Notes under the pieces: model-generated | What the model was told of the DNA's origin: nothing | Database searches by the model: none | The model's input: only the letters and a program-made list of their open reading frames with translations | From: Halocatena salina | GTDB taxonomy: Archaea; Halobacteriota; Halobacteria; Halobacteriales; Haloarculaceae | NCBI RefSeq assembly: GCF_023115355.1 | Contig: NZ_CP096019.1 | Span: forward strand, 310,001-374,000 | Direction: 5' to 3' | Length of the DNA: 64,000 bases | In this document: positions 7,868 through 17,961 of the stretch, in pieces | Layout: every line of letters starts with the position of its first letter | Numbering within the stretch: the first letter of the stretch is position 1 | Translations under genes and position numbers: made by a program

Positions 7868-9892
7868 TTAGTCCTCCTCAAGACGAAGAAAATAGAGCGT
7901 CGCACCACTTCGAAGGAGATAGTTCGACCGATCATCGATTCGGCATCGATGAAGTGCTTCGTCACCATCCCAACGATACTGGTCTGCCCCTCCAGTCGCA
8001 GCATCCTCATATCGTATTATTAAATCTTCATCTAGACTCCGTAGTATTGAACGAATATGATCATTAGAAACATCCCCTGTGTCACCCCGATTCTGTTCGT
8101 AGAGTTGTTCGGTGATCTTCGTATTGAGTGTAGAGGCAGTCTGTTTACTGAATTGGTCCTCATCCCATGCAGCATTGATCAAGGCTTCTATACCGAGGAC
8201 TTCTTTCAATGCGTTGCGTTCGTCTTTGATCGTGTACTCTATTGAGGCTGACAAAAACTCAGGAAGTGCTTGTGTATTCACGTACACAGTCGTAGTGTCT
8301 TCTATCTCATCGGATCGACCGAACCGAAGAATTGCTTGAAACACTTTATTGCTGGTAAAATGACGATAGATGTCGTCTCCGAATCCTGTGAACCCTGTGA
8401 GCCCCCCATCCGGAGATCGGTTCGGCTCTGTTGCCTCTCCACAGAGAACCGACCACTGGGTGACGATATCGTCACCAGGATATGGACAGCCAGAGACGAA
8501 TCCGAGAGATTCCTCTGCGAATTTGTTCGAACTCGTGATAGATGCATAATTTAGGGCACACAGATCGCCCGTACTATATTCAGACGTAGTGCAATCTGGA
8601 TCGGACTTGATACACTGCTCAAACCACGAACTGTTTGATCTCGAGCGGTATTCTTCGAGTGCTTTCTTCGGAGCAATTACTGGGTAGGTCGAATCCTCAA
8701 TGATCCGAACAGCTTTGAACCGCTTGTCGTCTCGGCTGGAGACATTTCCACCGGAATAGAGATTAGACCCATCGGCAAGCTGGACGAGCTGCATGTCGAA
8801 TGCATCTCTAAGGTACGTATCCAGCCGATCGCGCGGAAGGATCTGTTTCGTTGTAAAGCTACAGTCGTAGACTGCCTCCCACATTTTCTCTGTGGGCAGT
8901 GCATCAAGACCCACAACCTGCTTCGCAGAGGTAAGGCGTGGTGGATCAAGGATCACCATCTCACCCGAATTCCGATCTCGAGCACACTGCACCCCTCTAC
9001 TCACGCCTGCAGCTTCCCAATGGTCGGGTGCATGTACGTGTTCCATGCCTAGACTCTTCTTTTCCATCAATAAGAGACTCAACGTGAGAAGTGGCGTCAG
9101 AACATGCGTCGTCTCGAAAGGGCTAGGGGTTATTTCGAGTAACTCGCGGGCACTTTCTCGGTCTACCCCTGTATCCTTCAACCAATCAACTGCGGTCAAT
9201 AATCGATCAGATTGCTCAATGCGAGCCTCAATGATATCGGTAATGTCGTTGAGAGGGAGGGAGTCATGGGATGTGAGAAAGTGAGAGACCAAGTCAGCAG
9301 GATCATCGCGGATGTTGTTATCTGACGGGAATCGGTTGAGAAACGGACCTGAGTTGAATTCGTCAAGGATCACCACTCGATCGGCTATGTATTTCTCATT
9401 GAGAGCGTGTTGATGATTGCCGATGAGAAGGTCGACATTCTCGTACTCGGTTTCGTCTTGTAGCCGTCTATACTTTTGAACGTACTTGCATCCAGTTCTC
9501 CCTTCTTCGTCTTTATTGGCGGTTACGCACGGCGTATAGACGGTTTCTGGGCTTACATTGTGAACCTCCACTGCCGTCATTCCTTTGGCGTACAATTGCC
9601 GAGCTTTCTGTGTCTCACCGCTATTTTCGTTACAGAATGTTGAACAATCCCGATATGGACTAGGAATCGTTCTATACGTGATGGTGCCCGTATCGCGAGC
9701 AAACGTTCGCGCTTGTTCATAGAGGTCTCTCCTCGATGCTAGATACGTAACGTTGCAGTCGGTTTCTGCACTCAGTCGAACTGCGTTGCGTGTTTTACCA
9801 CTGCTAGGTGGAGCTTCGATTAAGACGGGTTCCTCACAGTGAATCGCTTCCTCAATAGCATCCTTCGTGGCCTTACGGATTGACTTTAACAT
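7868..9892 (-). CDS. SF2-type helicase-like ATPase with a four-cysteine insert
   Basis: This 674-aa protein has a Walker A (LIEAPPSSGKT, residues 24-34) and a Walker B (VVILDEFNSG, about 175). Between them lie four cysteines: DCSTFC at about 82-87, TPCVTAN at about 120 and TGCKYV at about 135. That arrangement recalls the Fe-S domain of XPD/DinG-family helicases. The C-terminal half has helicase-like elements (LGFVSGCPYPGDD, FQAILRFGRSDE). No biochemical family name is certain. It is transcribed toward the integrases and probably serves replication or maintenance of the element. ATG at 9892. Confidence 0.6.
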   Translation of the reverse strand: MLKSIRKATKDAIEEAIHCEEPVLIEAPPSSGKTRNAVRLSAETDCNVTYLASRRDLYEQARTFARDTGTITYRTIPSPYRDCSTFCNENSGETQKARQLYAKGMTAVEVHNVSPETVYTPCVTANKDEEGRTGCKYVQKYRRLQDETEYENVDLLIGNHQHALNEKYIADRVVILDEFNSGPFLNRFPSDNNIRDDPADLVSHFLTSHDSLPLNDITDIIEARIEQSDRLLTAVDWLKDTGVDRESARELLEITPSPFETTHVLTPLLTLSLLLMEKKSLGMEHVHAPDHWEAAGVSRGVQCARDRNSGEMVILDPPRLTSAKQVVGLDALPTEKMWEAVYDCSFTTKQILPRDRLDTYLRDAFDMQLVQLADGSNLYSGGNVSSRDDKRFKAVRIIEDSTYPVIAPKKALEEYRSRSNSSWFEQCIKSDPDCTTSEYSTGDLCALNYASITSSNKFAEESLGFVSGCPYPGDDIVTQWSVLCGEATEPNRSPDGGLTGFTGFGDDIYRHFTSNKVFQAILRFGRSDEIEDTTTVYVNTQALPEFLSASIEYTIKDERNALKEVLGIEALINAAWDEDQFSKQTASTLNTKITEQLYEQNRGDTGDVSNDHIRSILRSLDEDLIIRYEDAATGGADQYRWDGDEALHRCRIDDRSNYLLRSGATLYFLRLEED

Positions 9893-10311
9893 AGTTCTTC
9901 ACAAAGTGAGTTAGTTGAGTCGTCTACTTGCCGAGGATGTGTCCAACCAGCCACGGCAAACAGATGACAGATTCCACGAGTGGGGGACCTTAACGTTCTC
10001 GTTACCGCGATTTATTATCATAGTACACTCTAAATATTGTCGATATTGCCGCGAGGAACTCAGGAGTTTCTTTGAGTTTCCTTGTTAATGTTGCACAAAG
10101 ACGGTTGTTGGATTGTCGTCACCAAACTCATCTGCTGCTGTCTAAAAATTCAATTAGTATTGAACGAACAAACGCTGTGCAGTGAAGTTCACAAAGAGCG
10201 CGGAAACGCCACATGGAAGGAACACACTGACTAGTTCGAGCTGTTCGATAGAGGGCGGTGATCCCAACCACTCGTTACTATATATGTCTCGGATTATTTG
10301 TTACGTATACG
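9893..10311. other. Intergenic region without a recognised gene
   Basis: This 419-bp stretch lies between the divergent helicase and HAD genes. It is AT-richer than its neighbours. A TATA-like tract (tactatatatg) lies 30-40 bases before the HAD start. I see no ORF, RNA or repeat that I can support. Confidence 0.5.
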
Positions 10312-11004
10312 ATGTCTGATTTGGCAAAGAAACAGGTCGTCATTCTCGATCTTGATCGGACGATTTGTACGTACAGTCGATCAAAGGAGGAGGTTCTAAT
10401 GCGTGCGTTCGAAGAGTGTGGGTTGGAGTCGTTTTTCACGATCGAGGCGTTCGAGGCAGCGATGGAGACGTTTGAAGGTGATGATGCGGTAACGACGAAG
10501 TCGGACTGCCGTCGTAAAAGCTGTGAAGCACTGGCAGTTGAACATGGCTATGCTCGCTCTATCGGCACCGAACTCGGAGAGGTGTACTCTCATCGGTGGA
10601 GATACGGTCCGGTTGAGTTCCTTGACGGGTCTGAGACGGCGCTCTCGATGCTCGCCGACCAGTACGAGCTCAGTCTCATAACGAACGCCGAAGAAGCAGT
10701 CCAGCGGCCGAAACTGGAGCATCTCGACATCCGTCCCCTGTTCGAGACGATCGTCTACGCCGGGCATGACACCGAATATAAGCCGCATCCAGAACCGTTC
10801 GAACGGGCGTTACAGGAACGAGGCGTAGTTTCTGACGACGCGCTCTATGTTGGCGATAACTTCGAGTCCGATGTGCTCGGTGCTGACGCTGTTGGGATTG
10901 ACACGGTGTGGGTGTCCAACGAGTCCCCACCAACCGACGCCGAGACACTACCAACCGTCCAGATTGGCTCGTTAGCGGAGCTCCCATCGCTTCTCGGTGT
11001 GTAA
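10312..11004 (+). CDS. HAD-superfamily hydrolase
   Basis: This 230-aa protein has motif I DLDRTI (nucleophile and acid Asp in DxD), motif II LITNAEE (Thr), Lys in YKPHPEPFE (motif III) and motif IV GDNFESDVLGA. The helical cap lies between residues 20 and 100. It resembles phosphoglycolate-phosphatase-type or haloacid dehalogenase-like small-molecule phosphatases. The substrate cannot be read from the sequence. The start at 10312 places motif I at about residue 12, normal for the family, and discards 18 unlikely upstream residues. It appears to be monocistronic cargo in the island. Confidence 0.8.
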   Translation: MSDLAKKQVVILDLDRTICTYSRSKEEVLMRAFEECGLESFFTIEAFEAAMETFEGDDAVTTKSDCRRKSCEALAVEHGYARSIGTELGEVYSHRWRYGPVEFLDGSETALSMLADQYELSLITNAEEAVQRPKLEHLDIRPLFETIVYAGHDTEYKPHPEPFERALQERGVVSDDALYVGDNFESDVLGADAVGIDTVWVSNESPPTDAETLPTVQIGSLAELPSLLGV

Positions 11005-11136
11005 TCGTCGAATGGGCACTTGACTAGCTCTCACTCAGAGAAGCAGCAACGAAGACGGCACAGGAGATAGCGAACACAGTAGTATATAAACAGACCACAA
11101 CAATTATACTTGATGGATATCTTTTTGCACTAAAGT

Positions 11137-11460
11137 ATGACATCGATAGAAGACAACGACAAATACGTCGTTTATCACGGGATCGAGGACGGAGCAGCGA
11201 TATTTTCGCTATTTACGCGTGATCCTGATTTAGACTTCGATAGAGCAGTCCGTCGAATGACAATGGATCCAGACGATGTGCCACCGGAAACTGAATTTGA
11301 AGATCACTTCTGGGTCGAGATAGAAGAAAATGAGATTGTAACTCTACAATTTGATCCCGAATTCACTGAGGAGAAAAAAGAAACATACGAAGAGGTGGAA
11401 AAAATACATCAAGAAATGCAGGAAGCCAGTCGACAGGAGTTAAATGACGACGACGAATGA
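11137..11460 (+). CDS. Small acidic protein coupled to the MBL-fold gene
   Basis: This 107-aa protein is rich in Asp and Glu, with a globular first half (YVVYHGIEDGAAIFSLFTRD) and a charged C-terminal helix. No family is recognised. It overlaps the start of the ComEC-like MBL protein by 17 bp, so the two are translated together and probably work together. Its DNA is clearly AT-richer than the surrounding chromosome. A TATA-like stretch (agtatataaac) lies about 50 bases upstream. Confidence 0.6.
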   Translation: MTSIEDNDKYVVYHGIEDGAAIFSLFTRDPDLDFDRAVRRMTMDPDDVPPETEFEDHFWVEIEENEIVTLQFDPEFTEEKKETYEEVEKIHQEMQEASRQELNDDDE

Positions 11461-13366
11461 TTCTGAACCACTTGCTAATGGAGTGTGGGAGAAATATACC
11501 CTTGATGTTGAACAAGCTGATGCACATGTGATCATATCTCCAAAAGGAACAACAACAGTAATAGACGCTGACGAGGAACAGATCGCAGATGGGTTAGATC
11601 AGATATTCGCTGATCGAGTTACAGATGATGGAACTGAGCCACAGACAATCGATCATTTTGCGGTGACACATATCCATGATGACCACGTTGATGGTGTTCG
11701 GGTGCTCAAAGATACCGGCTACACCATCGATCAAGCATATCAACCAAGCGCTATTCGATACGAGACTGGAAAGGATGGTCGAGTCAAAAGGGCCGTATTA
11801 GGTGCATATTTTGAGGCATTATCTGATCACGGGATCGAACCCAATGAAATCAACCAGCTCACTGAGGGCGACCCAATACTCGAAGAGGAAGACACCACCC
11901 TCACAGCTCTCTCCCCTCCAGCAACCGCGAAGACGGTTGAGACGACGAGCCAGACCTCTGGCCATTGGTGTACGCTCAAGCCGGAAAAGGCGAACGGTAA
12001 CGGCGTCGTCTGTAAGTTTGAGGGTCCGAACGGCGTTTCGGGACTGTTTATGGGCGATGTAGGCGATGAGAGTGCTCACAATGCCGAAAGCTGGCTGGTC
12101 GAACAGCACGATGAATCCGACAGCGACGTGGATCTGAACACCAACATCCTGTTTCTCGGTCACCACGGCTCAAAGAACTCAACGGGTGAGAAGTTTCTCA
12201 ACGAGGTCGATCCCGCGCACGTTGTGATTTCGAGCGGGCTCGACAACAACTACACCAGTAAGAATCAGTATGACGGTCACCCACACGACGAAACCCTCAA
12301 ACGCCTCCACGAGCGGGAGATCGATGTTCACTGGACGGCCGTCCACGGAACGGTAGACACGACCGTCGAAGAGGAGAACATCACACTCGATCACGACACC
12401 ACGATCGAAACCACCGACGCGGCCGACATCGCCGCGCTGAAATACTACGGGCAGGAGAACGATCTCGACCAGGAGGCTCTCGCCGAGATTGAGGAAATCA
12501 CGCGCTCGGAGCTGCCTGAAGAGACACCCGAGTGGGTGAATGAGGTCTCGCTCGTCACTGAACAGTCCACGATTGATCCGGAGAAAATCGAGGAACTCCA
12601 TGAGCTGGAAACCGAACGGAAAGATCTCAAAGCGGAGAAATACCAACTCGAAGAGACTCGCGACGAACTCCATGAAACGAAGACTGACCTCGAACAGGAG
12701 TATGAAACCGATACAGGGTTGACTGAGCGTCTCACTGGGGCTGTTGGTTCACTCTGGGATGGTAAAACCACTGGCGATGGGATGTCCCAGAAGGACACGA
12801 CAGTCGACCACCGAGAAGAGGAACCGGACCCCACCGAAGATGAGGGACATGATCGTCCGTCCACAGACGCAGACACACACCCCAGTGAGGCTGAGGCCGA
12901 TCCACAGGACGGCGACGCCGAGCAGTCAGATGATATTGATGCCACGATTGCCGCCTACGAACAGCGAAACGCCGTGCTGAGAGCCGAGGTCACCGAACTC
13001 ACCGAACAGGTTGAGGACCTGATGGCTCATGTCGGGACGCTTGAACAGGAAATCTCCTCTCCAGGTCTGCTCGATCGTCTCACCGCGGCTATCAGTTCCG
13101 ATACGGGCGATACCCAGCCGACTGAAATCCGACGCGCACGCTTTTCGGAAACAGCCTCCTCGCTGGCGGACACTGACACGGAGACGACGACGGAAGAGAC
13201 AGAATCGACGGATCAAGAGCACGCCAAAACCACCAGAGAAAAGGAAACGACTCAAGAGCAAGCGCAACCGACAGCCCACACGTCCGACCAGACGCGTTCT
13301 ACATCGACACATCAGGAACAAGATTCCAGCAGAGATCGCTCCGATGAGAGTGGATTCTCACTCTAA
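11444..13366 (+). CDS. ComEC/Rec2-type metallo-beta-lactamase protein with coiled-coil tail
   Basis: This 640-aa protein has an MBL domain in residues 1-310. It shows the metal motif THIHDDHVDG (HxHxDH, about residue 79), a later Asp (LFMGDVGDES) and a His box LGHHGSKNS, as in the ComEC C-terminal hydrolase domain. No ComEC membrane channel is present. Residues about 370-430 and 495-545 look like coiled coil, and the rest is acidic, Thr/Glu-rich and probably disordered. Stand-alone ComEC-type MBL proteins with small partner genes occur in conflict loci, where they are suspected nucleases or nucleotide hydrolases. Codon composition changes sharply near 11880, from AT-rich to GC-rich, suggesting a mosaic gene. 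Confidence 0.75.
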   Translation: MTTTNDSEPLANGVWEKYTLDVEQADAHVIISPKGTTTVIDADEEQIADGLDQIFADRVTDDGTEPQTIDHFAVTHIHDDHVDGVRVLKDTGYTIDQAYQPSAIRYETGKDGRVKRAVLGAYFEALSDHGIEPNEINQLTEGDPILEEEDTTLTALSPPATAKTVETTSQTSGHWCTLKPEKANGNGVVCKFEGPNGVSGLFMGDVGDESAHNAESWLVEQHDESDSDVDLNTNILFLGHHGSKNSTGEKFLNEVDPAHVVISSGLDNNYTSKNQYDGHPHDETLKRLHEREIDVHWTAVHGTVDTTVEEENITLDHDTTIETTDAADIAALKYYGQENDLDQEALAEIEEITRSELPEETPEWVNEVSLVTEQSTIDPEKIEELHELETERKDLKAEKYQLEETRDELHETKTDLEQEYETDTGLTERLTGAVGSLWDGKTTGDGMSQKDTTVDHREEEPDPTEDEGHDRPSTDADTHPSEAEADPQDGDAEQSDDIDATIAAYEQRNAVLRAEVTELTEQVEDLMAHVGTLEQEISSPGLLDRLTAAISSDTGDTQPTEIRRARFSETASSLADTDTETTTEETESTDQEHAKTTREKETTQEQAQPTAHTSDQTRSTSTHQEQDSSRDRSDESGFSL

Positions 13367-13637
13367 CGGTAGTGGACACGAACACTCGCCGTTGGTATCG
13401 GTACACTCCCCACATTATTCTCTTCCAACGCGCATTTCAGAACATCTGCATTCTGATTTCATCACGCCCGTCATCTCAAACATCATAGAAAAAATTATTA
13501 TAGTATAAATGTATACTGTTCAGATAATGGTACACAGACCAGCCTATCTCCTCCCCCCGCGGGTGTCCTTTACAACTGCTCTTCTTAACATCCCGACTAT
13601 TGTTCATTTTTCTGCCGAGATGCTTCCCGTAATCCTA

Positions 13638-14885
13638 ATGGACCGATACGATTATGATCGGCTTCGAGCACGGACACTCCAAGCTGCGGCGGGGAATCTG
13701 AAAGGACTTTATCTCACTATGGCATTCGATGAATTACGTCGGCGCGATGTGATTCAACTGGTCGATTACGCAACGTTTCATTCACCAGTAACCCAAGAAC
13801 GGTCGCTTCAACGGACTCAAGCACTACTGAGGAACACTCCAGAAGACGTTCATCACCGTTTGGCAGTGGACGCACTTGATGAGTGGATTGACTATGGTCG
13901 AGGAGCGTACCAAAAACCGTTCCGTGAAGCAATTGGTGAGGAAACTAGCTCGTTTGTTGATCTCCGTTCAGATGAGGAACACCAACAACGAAAGCTAAAA
14001 CGCGGCACGAGTAATCCAGTTCGACGGAACGAGAAAACACTCAATAAAGGGATGGCTGCGCTTGCTATTCGCCAACAGACCCAACAGCAGTTGAATCTTG
14101 ATGTTCGGGGGGTCATTTGTAGCTCCCAGTATGAGATTATCGATGACTTTCTCTCATCCGCTACCCAATCGTCTGGACCGGGTACTGATCGATGTCGTCC
14201 CAGTATTGATACCGATGAGATAGCAGCATTAGAACCCGTCAGACGGACTGTAGGCATTAATACATCTATGATTTCACAAACACAAGACCTTCTTTCCGTC
14301 ACGAGTCGGGTGACGACCGAGATCGCTGGAGTACAGCATAACGACTGGTTTATGCTTTCTCCGTCGTTCGCTATTCCGAACTATCAAGACATATTTGACT
14401 TCGACATGATCCATCGACAGGCACGTACGTATGACATTGAGCGCCTTGTTGCAGAAATAGAGAGTGTTATCAATACGTTAGATGCAAGTAGAGCAGACGA
14501 GACGTCGCCGAATGAGTTACAGTATGATGCTGGGTGGGTGGCTGAACAATTTGGTTTGTCCTCACCTACGAACACTGACCAACCAGCGGGACTAACAGAT
14601 ATGGTTGAGTATCTATTCACCCTGTCAAACTACGCCCGAGAATTACGCACCCTCACTGAGAGAGAAACTGTCTCAGAAGCTGCTGCATTGATCGGAGTCA
14701 GCATCGTTGAAAGTGGCCGATACCACGAAGATGAGGCAGTGTATCAGCGATGTATGGAAATGTTACACCGACTGGCCCCCGAATCCTTCGATGATATGAA
14801 ACCAGCTCAGTTTCGAAAGGAACGTCAAAGTATCACGTGGAGGGATTCTGTTGATTGGTTTGAAGCGGTTGATCGTTGGCGGTAG
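13638..14885 (+). CDS. Uncharacterised haloarchaeal protein
   Basis: I do not recognise this 415-aa protein. It is mostly helical by composition, with no membrane segments and no obvious catalytic motif. The reading frame is open from 13509, but the first 43 codons there encode hydrophobic sequence unlike the rest, and 13638 begins MDRYDYDRLRARTLQAAAGN, which looks like a normal N-terminus. An AT-rich tract at 13480-13510 may be its promoter. It lies between the MBL gene and the IPP isomerase, both on the same strand, with gaps too large to suggest an operon. Confidence 0.55.
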   Translation: MDRYDYDRLRARTLQAAAGNLKGLYLTMAFDELRRRDVIQLVDYATFHSPVTQERSLQRTQALLRNTPEDVHHRLAVDALDEWIDYGRGAYQKPFREAIGEETSSFVDLRSDEEHQQRKLKRGTSNPVRRNEKTLNKGMAALAIRQQTQQQLNLDVRGVICSSQYEIIDDFLSSATQSSGPGTDRCRPSIDTDEIAALEPVRRTVGINTSMISQTQDLLSVTSRVTTEIAGVQHNDWFMLSPSFAIPNYQDIFDFDMIHRQARTYDIERLVAEIESVINTLDASRADETSPNELQYDAGWVAEQFGLSSPTNTDQPAGLTDMVEYLFTLSNYARELRTLTERETVSEAAALIGVSIVESGRYHEDEAVYQRCMEMLHRLAPESFDDMKPAQFRKERQSITWRDSVDWFEAVDRWR

Positions 14886-14959
14886 TATCAGATGTATGAC
14901 AACCAAACACGTCCGCAGAACCAAACAGTTGAAGCGTTCCATCTCTCTAACCATAGGAG

Positions 14960-16021
14960 ATGGAACACCAGACTTCTGACCGGAAAGACGATCACATCGA
15001 TATTATTCTCCGAGAAGATGTCGAGACTTCTGGGACCGGTTTCTCAGATGTGCAACTACTCCACGAAGCGCTTCCGGAATTGCATCAAGACCACATCGAT
15101 ACATCGGTTGAGTTCTGTGGTCAAGACCTCACTGCGCCGGTGATCATCGAAAGCATGACTGGCGGCCATCCGAATACGACCAAGATCAATCGTTCGTTGG
15201 CCAAAGCCGCACAGAGAACCGGCATTGCGATGGGTGTTGGGAGCCAACGTGCCGGGCTTGAGAACCCCGATAACGATGAGTTGATGGAGTCGTTTACTGT
15301 GGTCCGAGATGTGGCACCTGATGCGTTCATCTACGGAAACATCGGTGCTGCACAGCTTTCGGAGTACGGTGTCTCGGGTGTCGAACAGGCTGTATCGATG
15401 ATCGACGCTGACGCACTGGCGATCCATCTGAACTTCCTCCAAGAGGCCGCTCAGCCGGAGGGTGATACTGACGCGAGAGGTTGCTTGGAACAAATCTCGA
15501 TCATCGCGTCTGATCTGAGCGTTCCTGTGATAGTCAAGGAAACCGGCAACGGAATTTCCGAGGAAACCGCCAGTCAACTCACCGCAGCTGGTGTCGATGT
15601 TCTTGACGTTGCTGGGAAAGGAGGAACGACGTGGTCTGGTATCGAGGCCTACCGTGCGCGCGCAGCCGGAGCGAATCGCCATGCCAAGATCGGGAAGCGC
15701 TTTCAGAGCTGGGGCATTCCAACCGCGGTGAGTACAGCCCGTGCAGCTGCTGTCCATCCTTGCGTGGTCGCAAGTGGAGGCGTTCGATCAGGGTTGGACA
15801 TCGCAAAGGCAATCGCACTGGGTGCATGTGCTGGCGGGATGGCGAAACCGTTCCTCCAACCAGCGACAACAGGTGCTGACGCTGTTGTAGATCTTATTGA
15901 GGATACCATCGCAGAGATCCGAACAGCTATGTTCGTCTCCGGAGCAGTATCAGTTGACGCATTACAGGAGACTGACTACGCAGTAGTGGGCCGAACGAAG
16001 GAATTCCTTGAGCAATTCTGA
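14960..16021 (+). CDS. fni: Type-2 isopentenyl-diphosphate delta-isomerase (FMN-dependent)
   Basis: This 353-aa protein is of normal family length. It interconverts IPP and DMAPP, needed for archaeal isoprenoid lipids, carotenoids and quinones. Visible signatures are [13 protein letters not shown] at the N-terminus, [11 protein letters not shown], the FMN-site stretch [49 protein letters not shown] and [14 protein letters not shown]. The ATG at 14960 starts just before the conserved Arg-Lys-Asp-Asp-His. An essential lipid-pathway gene inside an accessory island suggests a second, transferred copy. Family assignment is secure. Confidence 0.92.
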   Translation: MEHQTSDRKDDHIDIILREDVETSGTGFSDVQLLHEALPELHQDHIDTSVEFCGQDLTAPVIIESMTGGHPNTTKINRSLAKAAQRTGIAMGVGSQRAGLENPDNDELMESFTVVRDVAPDAFIYGNIGAAQLSEYGVSGVEQAVSMIDADALAIHLNFLQEAAQPEGDTDARGCLEQISIIASDLSVPVIVKETGNGISEETASQLTAAGVDVLDVAGKGGTTWSGIEAYRARAAGANRHAKIGKRFQSWGIPTAVSTARAAAVHPCVVASGGVRSGLDIAKAIALGACAGGMAKPFLQPATTGADAVVDLIEDTIAEIRTAMFVSGAVSVDALQETDYAVVGRTKEFLEQF

Positions 16022-16029
16022 GTATCTCC

Positions 16030-16488
16030 CTACTCAATACGGGCCTCAACAGTGTATGTAACACTCCCGTTCGTACGCACGGTTGTCACCCATCCTTCGA
16101 TCGGGTGCCCATCAGTTTCGTTTTGACGAACGGCTCCCTCAATGACGGTCACATCTCTTGTGGATCTGTCGTCGGGCTCCGGTCGTGTCATAATTGTCTG
16201 TTCTGTTTCGATATGGTAGTAGTTGATATCATCACCCATTCCCGTTATACGCAACATCTTCTCATCGTTCTGATCGTGGCACGGGGTATGGTTCGCCGGA
16301 GAACTAGTATAGGTCGCATCTGTTGGAGTCGCAGACTGGGCCAGACGAGGCCCATCGAGCAGTCCGACGACACCACAGAGAGCAGTGTGTTTCAGGAATC
16401 GCCGTCGACTTGCGGCCTCAATCTGTGAATTCTCGTCCTCTGTACGTTGTCTCGTGGATTGCTTCTCGGTCATCACCGTGTCCTCCAT
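16030..16488 (-). CDS. Tat-exported small protein of unknown function
   Basis: This 152-aa protein has a twin-arginine signal (SRRRFLKHTALCGVVGLLDG, about residues 28-47) ending near Ala-Gln-Ser-Ala. The mature part of about 95 residues looks like a beta-rich domain (INYYHIETEQTIM, then VTTVRTNGSVTYTVEARIE). A Cys in the signal region (TALCG) is early for a lipobox, so I favour a secreted form. It is the last gene of a three-gene minus-strand set, starting 18 bp after the 484-aa gene stops. No family is recognised. Confidence 0.65.
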   Translation of the reverse strand: MEDTVMTEKQSTRQRTEDENSQIEAASRRRFLKHTALCGVVGLLDGPRLAQSATPTDATYTSSPANHTPCHDQNDEKMLRITGMGDDINYYHIETEQTIMTRPEPDDRSTRDVTVIEGAVRQNETDGHPIEGWVTTVRTNGSVTYTVEARIE

Positions 16489-16506
16489 CTGGTGTATTTG
16501 AACGAG

Positions 16507-17961
16507 TTATTCTGGAAATGCAGCCTGAGGATCGTTTAACCACGCGGTAAGCTCTTCTACTGTTGCGTTCTCCCCAAGGAGAGCCGTGGCGGCGGTTTCA
16601 CACGCCGCTGGCAAGCACTGGGCAATGTCATCTGAGGATGGAAGAGAGAAGGCGAAGACAGAGCTTTCAGCGAGCGGTGTTCCTCGGATAATTCTTTCAA
16701 TCTCTGCCTCTCGTTCAGATCGAATACGACCAAGTCCACTTTCGTTCCCGAACGCGGTCAGAAACTGTCGTCGAAACAGAGCCCGTCGCACAGCGATCAG
16801 ACTGTCCTCAGTGGCCACGTTAGGATTCAGTGAGTACCAGGCTCGTTCGAGTGTGAACGTGCCCTCAACAAGTTTGAGTCGAACGACTTCGATGACCGGC
16901 CCCCGAAGTCGTTCGTGCAGAAGATCAACGTACATGGTCCGTGTCTCGGTATCGGAAACGATTGCATCGTGAGGCGCCGCCGCCGGTGAACAGGTGTGGT
17001 GAAAATCATCAGCGGTAATCTCTTGTAGCGATCGTCCCGCACGAAGCTCGTGAATAACATAAACCAACCAAAGATCACAGTATTGCTCACTGACGGGTGA
17101 TCGGAGTGTTTTGTCCAACTGATCGAACTCAACGTCGTGGTTCCTCATGAGTCGCCAGAGTGTCGCTTCAGTTCCTCGAAGAGCAGTCACACGAGATTCA
17201 ACAGCCCGTTGGACGGCTGGATCAGCCATCGTATAGTCCTCGGTCAACATCGCCAGCAACTCAACGATGAATCGACTCGGTGTTGTATACAGCACTGCTA
17301 ATCGATCAAGGAACTCCATGTCGGTCCATGTGCGTGCTTCTGCCCCGACGAGAATAGACCGATAGTACAATTCGAATTCCTTCCACAGGGCGGTGTCGGG
17401 ATCTAATAAACATTGCACGTGCTCACGTTCATGCCGGCGGATGTTCTCTTTGAGGAGAGTCGCTGCTTGCGTCGCGACAGTGTCATCGAACGACTCGTAC
17501 AGCCCCGGTATGAGAAGATCCTGGCGGAGAGCATCACGGCTTTCGGCATCAACAGTGGCCCGGCTGTGGATCAGGTCAATGAGTGCCCGCTCGTCGATAT
17601 CGGTGAGGAGCATTGATCGGGATAAGGAGTCTACACTCATCCCCATATGGCCGTGCATCCCTAGCGCACCACGAACGTGGACATCAGGTGTGGTTCCCTT
17701 GATAGTCGGCTCACCAGTGGGGACGAACGTTAGCATCGATGAAGCAGCGTGTGAAGATGTCTGGTGCTTCGTTGATTGATGTACAGCTACTCCAGCTATC
17801 TCAAGCGGCATCTCAATAGTGAAAATCGGCTTTTTGGTCTCGATCAGTTCACCCAGCCAACTGGTCTGGCTGTTTCGAATTCGGGTGATGTCGGTAGACG
17901 CCTGACCAAACGTCGGACCGAGTTCGATCGTGATAGTTCTCGAAGAGTCTCTGGTGGTCAT
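16507..17961 (-). CDS. Unknown 484-aa protein in a regulator operon
   Basis: I do not recognise this protein. It is predominantly helical after about residue 120, with no signal peptide or membrane segments. A His/Glu-containing stretch (RRHEREHVQCLLD, about residues 186-198) is the only motif that could bind metal. Its start ATG shares one base with the stop of the upstream winged-helix gene (TGATG), showing translational coupling. The Tat-exported protein follows. The set diverges from the split-dikinase operon, so it may act in the same pathway. Confidence 0.6.
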   Translation of the reverse strand: MTTRDSSRTITIELGPTFGQASTDITRIRNSQTSWLGELIETKKPIFTIEMPLEIAGVAVHQSTKHQTSSHAASSMLTFVPTGEPTIKGTTPDVHVRGALGMHGHMGMSVDSLSRSMLLTDIDERALIDLIHSRATVDAESRDALRQDLLIPGLYESFDDTVATQAATLLKENIRRHEREHVQCLLDPDTALWKEFELYYRSILVGAEARTWTDMEFLDRLAVLYTTPSRFIVELLAMLTEDYTMADPAVQRAVESRVTALRGTEATLWRLMRNHDVEFDQLDKTLRSPVSEQYCDLWLVYVIHELRAGRSLQEITADDFHHTCSPAAAPHDAIVSDTETRTMYVDLLHERLRGPVIEVVRLKLVEGTFTLERAWYSLNPNVATEDSLIAVRRALFRRQFLTAFGNESGLGRIRSEREAEIERIIRGTPLAESSVFAFSLPSSDDIAQCLPAACETAATALLGENATVEELTAWLNDPQAAFPE

